From: a virus
Direction: 5' to 3' (one strand)
Length of the DNA stretch: 64,000 nucleotides
Virus record (IMG/VR): IMGVR_UViG_3300025896_000024
Coordinates: 1-64,000 of that record
Made by a program: the position numbers and the translations under genes. This document shows, one piece after another, positions 32,764 through 39,622 of the stretch (position 1 is its first letter; the number at the start of each line of letters is the position of its first letter). The notes beneath the pieces were generated by a model. That model searched no databases and was not told the DNA's origin. It saw only the letters and a program-made list of their open reading frames with translations.

Positions 32764-34267
32764 TATCTCCTTCAAAATTGACTTTCTTTATAGTGTAGTC
32801 GAATTTCTCTTGTTTGTAAATTGCCTGCCTTGCTTTACCATGTCGATACAGATAATTATCCCATTCTAGTGTTCTAATATTATCTACAAAGTCAACGATT
32901 AACACCTTGTCCTTTGATTCATGTTGTCTAAGTCCACGTCCAATTGACTGTCTAATTATCACTTCTGATTTAAAGGATTCTGTAAAAAATATATTGTGAA
33001 TTTTCTTAATTGATATACCAGTTGAGAACGTTCCATAACTTGCAACAATAACTATTTCTTCGCCGGCTTCCATTTTCTTTTTATATTCCTCTCTAATATC
33101 AGTTGCAGTTCCACCATCTACATAGAATACTCTTTTATTCGTTTCTTGTCTAAGTTTTTCATAAAGTCTTTGTCCATGTTCTATTCTATGAAAAAGCACT
33201 AAACTATTCTTTGGTACTCTACCAATTACATTTGAAATAAAATCAAGTCTTGCTGCATTATTGATAACGAAGTTCTGTTCCAATGCAAATACATCTTTGT
33301 TCTCGTATTTATTTTGTGCTAATTCCATCAAAGCTGTTTTTTGTTTGTCAGTTGCATAATCCATTTCGATTACTTTAACTGCACATTTTGCAATGTGTCC
33401 TTCGTTTTGTAAAAAACTTGCTTTAACCTCTGCAATGACAGGACCTGTCTGACTCATTAACGTTAATTTATCTAAAGTTCCATCCTTTGGGATTGTACCT
33501 GAAAGCCCGAATCGATATTTAGCGTTAGTACATTTTTGTAGAATTGTCTTAATACTTGCAGATTTTGCCTTATGAGTTTCATCAACTATTACTGCGTCAA
33601 ATTGTTCAAAGTATTCTTTATCCTTTTTAATTAATGATTGGTAAGTACCTATCACTATATTTTTATTAGATTTGATTTTTTGTCCTGCAAAAATTTGTTG
33701 GATTCTTAAGTCAATTCTATTTTTAAAGTTATAGTCGTGGAAATCTTCATGCGCCTGTACTACCAATGAAACGTTAGGTACTATAAATAATATCTTAGAT
33801 GCTGTTCCCTTTTCTAACATATATGATATTGTAAGAAAACTTATTAAGGTCTTACCTGCTGATGTTGCAAGCTCTGCAAGACACTTTCTAAATTTTAATA
33901 TATTATAAGCCGCATCTACTTGATAGTCCCTAGGTGTTATCTTAGAACCTTCAAATAGGTCGTATGCCCATTTTTCGAATGTTTCAGCGTTTATGTCTGG
34001 ATCTATTAATCTCTTAATTCCATTAATTTTTAATTCAAAACGATAGTCTTTACATACTCCCATGACATATCGCCATAGACCTGCCGGAATCCATTTATCA
34101 TCTTTAATATATGTTACATAACCATCCCACACACCTCTTTTGACTAAAGGATTAAATCTCCAAGAGTCAATTCGTTTTGTTAAAGAAATTCTAATCTGCT
34201 CTAACTCAAGTTCAGTTGATTCATCAATTCTTAAAAATTGATTATCTTCCGTTAATGTTAAAATCAA
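32759..34267 (-). CDS. uvsW: Recombination helicase UvsW (TTG start)
   Basis: Superfamily 2 helicase that remodels forks, R-loops and recombination intermediates and moves T4 from origin- to recombination-dependent replication. The 502 residues equal T4 UvsW in length. Seen: an N-terminal FLRIDESTELELEQIRISL domain, Walker A TSAGKT (135-140), DETH box, GLSGTIPK (motif III), SLVLFHRIEHG, YGTFSTGISI and QSIGRGLRQHE (motif VI). The start appears to be TTG at 34267: an in-frame stop lies two codons upstream, and the next in-frame Met is deep inside the conserved N-terminal domain. It follows uvsY by 17 bp, the T4 arrangement. Confidence 0.94.
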   Translation of the reverse strand: MILTLTEDNQFLRIDESTELELEQIRISLTKRIDSWRFNPLVKRGVWDGYVTYIKDDKWIPAGLWRYVMGVCKDYRFELKINGIKRLIDPDINAETFEKWAYDLFEGSKITPRDYQVDAAYNILKFRKCLAELATSAGKTLISFLTISYMLEKGTASKILFIVPNVSLVVQAHEDFHDYNFKNRIDLRIQQIFAGQKIKSNKNIVIGTYQSLIKKDKEYFEQFDAVIVDETHKAKSASIKTILQKCTNAKYRFGLSGTIPKDGTLDKLTLMSQTGPVIAEVKASFLQNEGHIAKCAVKVIEMDYATDKQKTALMELAQNKYENKDVFALEQNFVINNAARLDFISNVIGRVPKNSLVLFHRIEHGQRLYEKLRQETNKRVFYVDGGTATDIREEYKKKMEAGEEIVIVASYGTFSTGISIKKIHNIFFTESFKSEVIIRQSIGRGLRQHESKDKVLIVDFVDNIRTLEWDNYLYRHGKARQAIYKQEKFDYTIKKVNFEGDI

Positions 34268-34284
34268 ACTTCATGTGATCTTTT

Positions 34285-34713
34285 TTATAAACGACTCATA
34301 TCAAGGCGATTCTTTATTGCAAAGCCCATATTGTCGAGTGTTTTTACAGATCCCTCTATAAAACCTTTTTGAGTTATCAATAACTCAAGGATTTGTGTAT
34401 CATCTGAAATATCAGCTTCAACAAATTTTTCGCGCATCTTATCAGTAAGCTTATAATCATAGCTAAAGTATTCGATCCATTTATCTCTATACTTTTTATC
34501 TACTGTTGCTTTTTGTGATTTAATACGGTTTCCCATAGTAGCTAAGTGTTCTACTAATATTTGACGATAACTTAATGTATATGCACTAACCTCTTCTAGA
34601 TTATTACCTAATTTTAGTTCCTCAGTTAATGTCTTTATTTTAGAAGTCCAATCAGTACGTTGTTTACTTAGGTAATCATCTAACTGTTGTATTTTATCAA
34701 TTGTTTCTGACAT
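34285..34713 (-). CDS. uvsY: Recombination mediator UvsY
   Basis: Loads UvsX onto gp32-coated single-stranded DNA. The 142 residues match T4 UvsY (137 aa) in size and helical layout. The C-terminal block MGFAIKNRLDMSRL corresponds to the RGFAIKHIQDM ending of T4 UvsY; a basic middle (KSQKATVDKKYRDKW) is suited to DNA binding. It lies directly upstream of uvsW as in T4. The partner genes are all in the window: uvsX at 10793-11899 and gp32 at 36130-37050. Confidence 0.8.
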   Translation of the reverse strand: MSETIDKIQQLDDYLSKQRTDWTSKIKTLTEELKLGNNLEEVSAYTLSYRQILVEHLATMGNRIKSQKATVDKKYRDKWIEYFSYDYKLTDKMREKFVEADISDDTQILELLITQKGFIEGSVKTLDNMGFAIKNRLDMSRL

Positions 34714-34724
34714 ACTTGTCTTAT

Positions 34725-34943
34725 TTAAAATAATGATGTTCCTTTATTATTGTCTTTAATATACACTGAACTTTTAAACTTAGCTTTAAGCTTTGGTTTT
34801 GTCATTGTAAATTCCTTGCCCTCATGCGAGATACTAGTTGAGGTGAAATCTATAATCATCTTTAGATTTTTTCTCTTGCTTCTCTCATTTTCAAAGTCCT
34901 CGAATTGCTCTTCGATCATTTGTAAAAATTCTTTTTTTATCAT
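34725..34943 (-). CDS. Small hypothetical protein coupled to primase
   Basis: A 72-residue basic protein. The ATG overlaps the primase TGA stop in an ATGA arrangement, and uvsY follows 11 bp later, so it is embedded in the primase-uvsY-uvsW operon. An N-terminal amphipathic helix (IKKEFLQMIEEQFEDF) is followed by beta strands. It ends in NKGTSLF, nearly the same tail as gp43B (STSLF), which suggests a clamp-binding peptide. No family is recognised. Confidence 0.65.
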   Translation of the reverse strand: MIKKEFLQMIEEQFEDFENERSKRKNLKMIIDFTSTSISHEGKEFTMTKPKLKAKFKSSVYIKDNNKGTSLF

Positions 34944-36064
34944 AGGTGATATGCATCAAGTTTAGAGTTAGTAAAATAATCCATCAATTTGTTTAAACAT
35001 TTATTTTTGGTAAGCCATGATGCTATAACCAAATCGTTTAAATCACCTATTTGTTTAGGATATTTATCTCTATTATTTTTGTCAATATTTTTTAAGAAAT
35101 TATCCCAATCTCTTTCGATTCCAGTTTCTTTTAAAAACTTTTCCCATATAAATATCTTTCTACCTCTTCTTAATTTTTCCATCATCTTCTTTTTACCAGT
35201 AGTATCATTATCAAACATATATCTAATTGTTGGAATTTCATCGAACTCCTCTGTAGATCTACCTGCAGTTGCAAGTCCAATAGAGTTTGGAATAAACATC
35301 GAGTCAATAGGTCCTTCAAACATAGTTACATCTCTTTCAAAATCAACCATCATCACATTAAATAATGTCGAAACCTTCTTAACACTTACTAATTCTTCTT
35401 CGGATATTATAAGTTCCTTTCCTGTCTCTTCATATATTTTTTCAAGGTCGTATGTTAAGTATCTTGAATTTGCTTTCTTAATAAGAGAACGTGTTTGAAA
35501 TCCAATAACCTTGTCCTTTGGCGCAAGATTAAGGACTACAATTCTTTTATCCTTTGGAGAATACATAAACCTATTTAATTTTGAAGATAATAATCTATTC
35601 TTTAAATAGAAAAATGCAGGATCTCCTGGTTCTATTTCATGAAAGTCAAACCATTCTTTGAGTTCTGTACGTGTTGGTGATAAATCGTATGCTAATTTAA
35701 ATACATCATGTTCTAAAACTTCAACATGATTTGTTTCCATTTTATGTTCTTGAATATAATCAATAACTTGGATTGAATCATCTGTATTTTTAAATTTTAC
35801 ATGATGTTCTTTAAGTAATTGGTATGCGTTGGAGTGAGTGCCACAGTTGAAACAGTGGTATTGTAGTGTGTCCCAATATAAATTACCTCTCTTCTTTTTA
35901 TGATCTGAACTTGAGTCACCGCAAAATGGACATGCCATTGTAATTCTACCTGGCATTTCCTTAAGCATATGTTTAGAAGGCTCATTGTGCGCTTTTACAA
36001 TTGCCTCTTTAACTAAGCTTCTAATCTTAGCCTTTAATTCTTCTGTGATTTTTTGACCTGCCAT
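34940..36064 (-). CDS. 61: DNA primase, T4 gp61 (DnaG-like)
   Basis: Makes RNA primers for lagging-strand synthesis together with gp41. The 374 residues show an N-terminal zinc ribbon with CPFC (45-48) and CFNC (71-74), then the catalytic part with NRLLSSKLNRFMYSPKDKR and GFQTRSL, and a TOPRIM core FEGPIDSMFIPNSIGLATAG with the acidic pair YMFDNDTTGKKK. Length is near T4 gp61 (342 aa). A terminator after gp32 precedes it, so it heads the primase-72aa-uvsY-uvsW operon. Its own promoter is not obvious, although ATATAATA follows the terminator. Confidence 0.93.
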   Translation of the reverse strand: MAGQKITEELKAKIRSLVKEAIVKAHNEPSKHMLKEMPGRITMACPFCGDSSSDHKKKRGNLYWDTLQYHCFNCGTHSNAYQLLKEHHVKFKNTDDSIQVIDYIQEHKMETNHVEVLEHDVFKLAYDLSPTRTELKEWFDFHEIEPGDPAFFYLKNRLLSSKLNRFMYSPKDKRIVVLNLAPKDKVIGFQTRSLIKKANSRYLTYDLEKIYEETGKELIISEEELVSVKKVSTLFNVMMVDFERDVTMFEGPIDSMFIPNSIGLATAGRSTEEFDEIPTIRYMFDNDTTGKKKMMEKLRRGRKIFIWEKFLKETGIERDWDNFLKNIDKNNRDKYPKQIGDLNDLVIASWLTKNKCLNKLMDYFTNSKLDAYHL

Positions 36065-36076
36065 ATATTATTATAT

Positions 36077-36110
36077 AGAAAAAAAGGGCCAAGTTTAAAC
36101 CTGGCCCTTT
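36077..36110 (-). terminator. Rho-independent terminator after gp32
   Basis: A perfect AAAGGGCCA / TGGCCCTTT stem (36083-36091 with 36102-36110) is followed by TTTTTTTC on the minus strand. The loop contains a further GTTTAAAC palindrome. It sits 20 bp after the gp32 stop, and would keep high gp32 transcription from running into the primase operon. Confidence 0.88.
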
Positions 36111-36129
36111 AAATTTAAATATATGTTAA

Positions 36130-37050
36130 TTAAACTCCTAAATCATTTAGAAAATCATCTAAATCATCTGCATCACTAGAATCATTTGGGCTTGATGTCA
36201 TTTCTGTTGGAAATTCAAAATCACTTGATGATGGAGATGCACTTTCAGTCTTGGCTGCTGGTTTTTTAGCTGCTGGTTTTGAAATAACAGAGTCCATTGA
36301 ATCACCTGGATTTAAATAATTTCTTAAAATGTTATTAACAAAGTCTCTAGTTTCTTCATCCCATGTTTTGTATTCGTATGGTTCTAATGAAGGGGCTGCA
36401 TCTAATTGAGTTTTGATAGTTGCCATAACTTCTTTAGTTCGTTCTGCTGGAGAACCTGCCATATCGATAGCGCTAGTTGAAGAAGAAAATTTAGACTTAT
36501 CATAGTTATTAAAGTCTCCTTGTCTAGAAATAATCAATTCAAAGTTTTTACCTGCAAAAAGGTCAAATACTTGAGTTGGTTCACCAAACGCTGGTTTTAA
36601 TTCTTCATCAATTTTCTCTTTGATTTTATAACCAAATTTAAAGATTTTGTATTGTCCTTCTAAATCTGGATTCTGAGGATCTTTAATAACTTTAACTAGT
36701 GCAAAGTACTGCTCACGTCTTTTAAGTTTATCACTCATTTTTCTATCCACTGCTGAATCACTTTTACGTAATTTAAAAAATACATCTGCAATTGGACATT
36801 TCTCACCTACCGTTGAAGGAGAATCTACCATTTTACCATCACCGCCTGCATTTGTAAGCCAGTGTACGTATTTTTTTACTAAAGAGTTTCGGGGATTTGA
36901 TGGGTTTGGAACAAAACGAATAATTGCTTTGTAAGTTCCGTCTTTACCATCGTCTGCTGTTGGTTTGTAAAGGTCACTTCCTGAAGAAGCCTGTGTTTCA
37001 TGTGTGTCTACATCTGCTACACCTAAGTTAAAAATGTCAAATTCTGCCAT
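36130..37050 (-). CDS. 32: Single-stranded DNA-binding protein, T4 gp32
   Basis: Coats single-stranded DNA during replication and recombination. The 306 residues match T4 gp32 (301 aa): an N-terminal cooperativity region, the core with KRREQYFALVKVIKDPQNPD and FKFGYKIKEKIDEEL, then FELIISRQGDFNNYDKSKF (T4: SGFSNYDESKF). A Ser/Pro/Ala-rich linker and an acidic C-terminus DADDLDDFLNDLG follow. The zinc subdomain appears reduced: after the His of YVHWL only one Cys (KCPIADVFF) remains where T4 has three Cys ligands. It has a single-gene unit with a TGAAAC-class promoter and a strong terminator, which suits high output. Confidence 0.93.
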   Translation of the reverse strand: MAEFDIFNLGVADVDTHETQASSGSDLYKPTADDGKDGTYKAIIRFVPNPSNPRNSLVKKYVHWLTNAGGDGKMVDSPSTVGEKCPIADVFFKLRKSDSAVDRKMSDKLKRREQYFALVKVIKDPQNPDLEGQYKIFKFGYKIKEKIDEELKPAFGEPTQVFDLFAGKNFELIISRQGDFNNYDKSKFSSSTSAIDMAGSPAERTKEVMATIKTQLDAAPSLEPYEYKTWDEETRDFVNNILRNYLNPGDSMDSVISKPAAKKPAAKTESASPSSSDFEFPTEMTSSPNDSSDADDLDDFLNDLGV

Positions 37051-37091
37051 GTCTTAAATACTTTAATTTTTGTTAATACTTTAATTTGTTA

Positions 37092-37121
37092 ATTATATAC
37101 TGATACCCTTAAAATGTTTCA
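37092..37121 (-). promoter_or_regulatory. Promoter, TGAAAC-18-TATAAT, upstream of gp32
   Basis: TGAAAC (complement at 37116-37121), 18 bp (one more than the other copies) and TATAAT (complement at 37092-37097), 41 bp before the gp32 start. The -35 box overlaps the last codons of the 62-residue gene. Confidence 0.72.
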
Positions 37122-37297
37122 CGACCTATAGTTAAAATATTACCTGAATCATCTTTATATTGGTTTTTATCTATTCTAGATAGACCTGATTTAGTAAGTA
37201 AGTTTTCCATTTCATCTCTAGAGATTTTACCTAACGTTACTAGTTTACTTAGAGCTTTGAATAAATTAAAGTGCTCGGTCGTATTGAAAGAATTCAT
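37109..37297 (-). CDS. Small hypothetical protein upstream of gp32
   Basis: A 62-residue protein with helices HFNLFKALSKLVTLGKIS and RDEMENLLTKSGLSRID then a short beta hairpin, which reads like a small helix-turn-helix or winged fold. No family is recognised. It has its own TGAAAC-class promoter (37329-37357), the class used by the regulatory and replication genes. A regulatory role is possible. Confidence 0.62.
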   Translation of the reverse strand: MNSFNTTEHFNLFKALSKLVTLGKISRDEMENLLTKSGLSRIDKNQYKDDSGNILTIGRETF

Positions 37298-37328
37298 CTA
37301 TGATACATTTTTAAATATTAGTACATGT

Positions 37329-37357
37329 ATTATATATCTTTATTTAATTTAGTTTCA
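37329..37357 (-). promoter_or_regulatory. Promoter, TGAAAC-17-TATAAT class, upstream of the 62-residue gene
   Basis: TGAAAC (complement at 37352-37357), 17 bp, TATAAT (complement at 37329-37334), about 31 bp before the start. The rest of the 207-bp gap to the homing endonuclease holds nothing else I can name. Confidence 0.7.
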
Positions 37358-37504
37358 GTACTATTTTTAATTCTTTTTATAGGTACTTGAAAACTATTTT
37401 AATTTATTTTTAGTTTTTCTGAAACAATCCAGTAACCTGACAATATAACTTATGTCTTTAAGCCTGAGGGTAAAATAAACTTCTAGCTAAATGATTTAAG
37501 AAAT

Positions 37505-38194
37505 CTAAAGTCTCTTTTTACAATTATCAAAATGGAATCTAGACATTGAAGGTTTTCCTCCGGACTTGTTACAAAACGGACAAGTAACTCTTTCTTTTGG
37601 ATATGAATAATTTTCAGTTGATTTCTTTGGCTTGCTAAGATTATTTTTATGTTCTTCGCTTAGTATTCTTCCTTTCATTGAATTTGATAAATTTATCAGG
37701 TTTTCAGTAGAAGGTTTCCACATTCCTTTTTTATTTTTATTTATAGGCTCTTTACCTTTTTTAGCATCTGACATTTTAGTTAAAGTAATCTTATTATAAG
37801 GATTAATTAATCCTTTGTTCCATGGCTCTTTACCTTTCCTAGCATCTGACATTTTTTGTTTACTAATTTCAGTATGTTTAAAACCTGTCATGTCACAACT
37901 TGTCTCGGTTGATTTGGCATTATTATAAAATTTAGTAGACACTCCAACGTTGAATTTATTATGTAAAAATATTTCAAACAGAGAAGCATCCATTCTATTA
38001 TTAAAAACCCTAACAATTATACACTTATAATTATGTGTATTTTGTATGAAGTCATTTCGAAATACAGTATCGCATGAAGATGTAAAATATTTAATACCTA
38101 AATCTAATTGTGGTTTAATTTTTGAAGTTCTTAATCCATAATAGTGTTTATTCTCAACTAGAGAGGTAACACGGTATACGTAATGGTATAACAT
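37505..38194 (-). CDS. GIY-YIG homing endonuclease with NUMOD3 repeats
   Basis: A free-standing mobile endonuclease of the phage Seg/Mob type. The 229 residues begin with the GIY-YIG domain: YVYRVTS, then YYGLRTS, and an ASLFEIFLHNKF helix with the catalytic Glu. Two or more NUMOD3-type DNA-binding repeats follow: GFKHTEISKQKMSDARKGKE, LTKMSDAKKGKEP and LSEEHKNNLSKPKK. A C-terminal zinc-finger-like CPFC ... H-x4-C ends the protein. It interrupts the gp32-side genes and the RuvC-like gene, and probably spreads by cutting and recombining into related genomes lacking it. No intron is evident around it. A TATAAATA box lies about 90 bp upstream. Confidence 0.88.
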   Translation of the reverse strand: MLYHYVYRVTSLVENKHYYGLRTSKIKPQLDLGIKYFTSSCDTVFRNDFIQNTHNYKCIIVRVFNNRMDASLFEIFLHNKFNVGVSTKFYNNAKSTETSCDMTGFKHTEISKQKMSDARKGKEPWNKGLINPYNKITLTKMSDAKKGKEPINKNKKGMWKPSTENLINLSNSMKGRILSEEHKNNLSKPKKSTENYSYPKERVTCPFCNKSGGKPSMSRFHFDNCKKRL

Positions 38195-38197
38195 AAT

Positions 38198-38266
38198 AAT
38201 TAGTCTATTTTTAAAAAATAATATAAGTAATTTAACAGACTAATTGTTAAAGTGGGTTCGAACCCA
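38198..38266 (-). repeat. Inverted repeat and T-arm-like palindrome in front of the homing endonuclease
   Basis: AATTAGTCT and AGACTAATT (38198-38206, 38237-38245) form a 9-bp inverted repeat. Inside and next to it lie a 6-bp hairpin TTAACA/TGTTAA with a 7-nt loop (38232-38250) and a perfect 14-bp palindrome TGGGTTCGAACCCA (38253-38266) that resembles a tRNA T-arm. No full tRNA can be drawn. It may be a degenerate tRNA remnant, a terminator-like element, or the endonuclease's target region. Confidence 0.5.
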
Positions 38267-38286
38267 TTGTCCTTATATTATTTTAT

Positions 38287-38934
38287 TTATATATCTTTAA
38301 TAAAAAATGATTTTACATATTTTAACATAAAATATGCATCAACTAGGTCATCTAATGGCTTGGGAACGTTTTTAATATCTTTTCCAATATTTTTATTACA
38401 ATATTTAATTAATGGAATATTATCCCTATCAATATCATCTAAGAAAAAAGGCCAAATATCATTTTTATTCATATTTCCTTTATGTATGAATTTTTTAATA
38501 GTTGAAGGTGCGATGGTCATCATTTCTAAGACTTCAAGTCTAGACATCATTTCCATTTTAAGAATTGCAGCACCAGCGGCCATATCTATTATGTTGTTAG
38601 TTCCGGCAGAAGAACCATAAGAGGATCCTTCAAACGCAATAACAAAGGGAGAATCATTACCTGTGATTTCTATAATCATATCAATAATGTCCTTTGCAGT
38701 CTGGGTATGTCTTTGGATTTTAATCATCTCGCTCTTTGAATAGGATTCGTTATTTGTCCAGTCAGGTTGATGCGAGATTTGAGTATCGGTCAGAAGGTTA
38801 AGTTCCTCCTGTAATATTTGTTCCTTTTTAGTTCCTGTCTTTGGTTTTAAATAACCAATAAAATTGTATTTATTATCTTTAAATACGCAGATACCAGGGG
38901 AATTAAGTGAAAAGTCAATTGTTACAAAATTCAT
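38287..38934 (-). CDS. RuvC-like Holliday junction resolvase / RNase H-fold nuclease
   Basis: A 215-residue protein with the RNase H-fold acidic tetrad layout of RuvC: D7 in TIDFSLNSPGICVF, E102 in VIAFEGSSYGSS, and D195/D196 and D199 in KPLDDLVDAYFM. This order (D ... E ... D-x-x-D) is that of junction resolvases, which cut four-way DNA before packaging. T4 uses the unrelated gp49 (endonuclease VII) for this; none is seen in this window. It lies 2 bp downstream of the 122-residue leader-bearing gene. An alternative is a CRISPR-unrelated RNase H-like nuclease of other specificity. Confidence 0.75.
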   Translation of the reverse strand: MNFVTIDFSLNSPGICVFKDNKYNFIGYLKPKTGTKKEQILQEELNLLTDTQISHQPDWTNNESYSKSEMIKIQRHTQTAKDIIDMIIEITGNDSPFVIAFEGSSYGSSAGTNNIIDMAAGAAILKMEMMSRLEVLEMMTIAPSTIKKFIHKGNMNKNDIWPFFLDDIDRDNIPLIKYCNKNIGKDIKNVPKPLDDLVDAYFMLKYVKSFFIKDI

Positions 38935-38936
38935 AA

Positions 38937-39305
38937 TTATACTTTACTACCAAGTGAAGAACCTAAAGCGGCTCCTACTAATCTTGAAGTTAACATATCA
39001 TACATAATTCCGGAGGTAATTCCAAGAATATTTGCTATAGTTTTACCAATAGTTTTACCAAGTGCAAAACCTGCCAATCCACCAAATATACTTCCTAATA
39101 CTCCTTCATTTGTAAGTTCTTCATTAAATGCATGGATATTATAAGTACCATCTGTATTCTTATATGTTGATGCGAACTCTTCAATTGCAGCATCTACTTT
39201 AGCTTCCAATTCTTCAGTCCACTCAGTTTGCAAGGATTCAGTTAATATCGCTAATTCCTTATCTGATATATTTTCCTCTTTAATATAATCTAAAAATGTT
39301 TTCAT
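38937..39305 (-). CDS. Leader-bearing protein with glycine-zipper membrane segments
   Basis: A 122-residue protein in two parts. It begins MKTFLDYIKE, in the style of T4 capsid-targeting leaders, followed by an acidic helical region to about residue 60. After ELTNE/G (67/68), which fits the ATNE/A-type sites in the polyproteins, comes a Gly/Ala-rich hydrophobic stretch with GSIFGGLAGFALGKTIGKTI and VGAALGSSLGSKV, the pattern of glycine-zipper or channel-forming peptides. Processing would free a ~55-residue membrane-active peptide. A role in crossing the inner membrane during DNA ejection, or in lysis, is conceivable. It overlaps the next gene by one base. Confidence 0.65.
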   Translation of the reverse strand: MKTFLDYIKEENISDKELAILTESLQTEWTEELEAKVDAAIEEFASTYKNTDGTYNIHAFNEELTNEGVLGSIFGGLAGFALGKTIGKTIANILGITSGIMYDMLTSRLVGAALGSSLGSKV

Positions 39306-39610
39306 TATTTAAATGCTTTAGTTAATTCGTCAGTTAATTCAGTAGGATCAATTCTAAATGTAAATCCTGCAGCGTCATGTCCAGCTTCAAACCACATACA
39401 TGTTGATATTAGTGGAGAACTTTTAGCCATTTTCTTTTCAATAATATCTACAATAGTGTTTTTACCATTAACATGAATCGTATCTAATGTTTTTGAATCG
39501 GGTATAAATGTTATAGCTAATCCCTTTCTATCTACAATAGTTTGTAATGTAAATGTTAGGTTATCTATATTAACCTTTCCTTCGTTTATATAATCATCAA
39601 ATGTTTTCAT
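39305..39610 (-). CDS. Small internal head protein candidate with the best capsid-targeting-like leader
   Basis: A 101-residue protein starting MKTFDDYINE/GK. This is almost superposable on the T4 IPIII leader MKTYQEFIAE/A: same length (10), same MKT start, aromatic at 4 and 7, Ile at 8, Glu at 10. Cleavage would release a ~91-residue domain with VDRKGLAITFIPDSKTLDTI and STCMWFEAGHDAAGFTFRID. The family is unknown. It is coupled to the glycine-zipper gene, and the two form a second, smaller set of internal-protein candidates away from the 22-33 kb cluster. Confidence 0.68.
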   Translation of the reverse strand: MKTFDDYINEGKVNIDNLTFTLQTIVDRKGLAITFIPDSKTLDTIHVNGKNTIVDIIEKKMAKSSPLISTCMWFEAGHDAAGFTFRIDPTELTDELTKAFK

Positions 39611-39622
39611 ACTTTATATATC

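Noticed and set aside
37298-37504. Group I intron carrying the GIY-YIG gene
   Set aside because: Neither neighbour is an interrupted gene; the RuvC-like gene and the 62-residue gene look complete, so the endonuclease appears free-standing.
38232-38275. A tRNA gene at the T-arm-like palindrome
   Set aside because: The T-stem pairs properly only with a 6-nt loop, the putative anticodon loop lacks U at position 33, and no 5' acceptor strand or D-arm is found on either strand.
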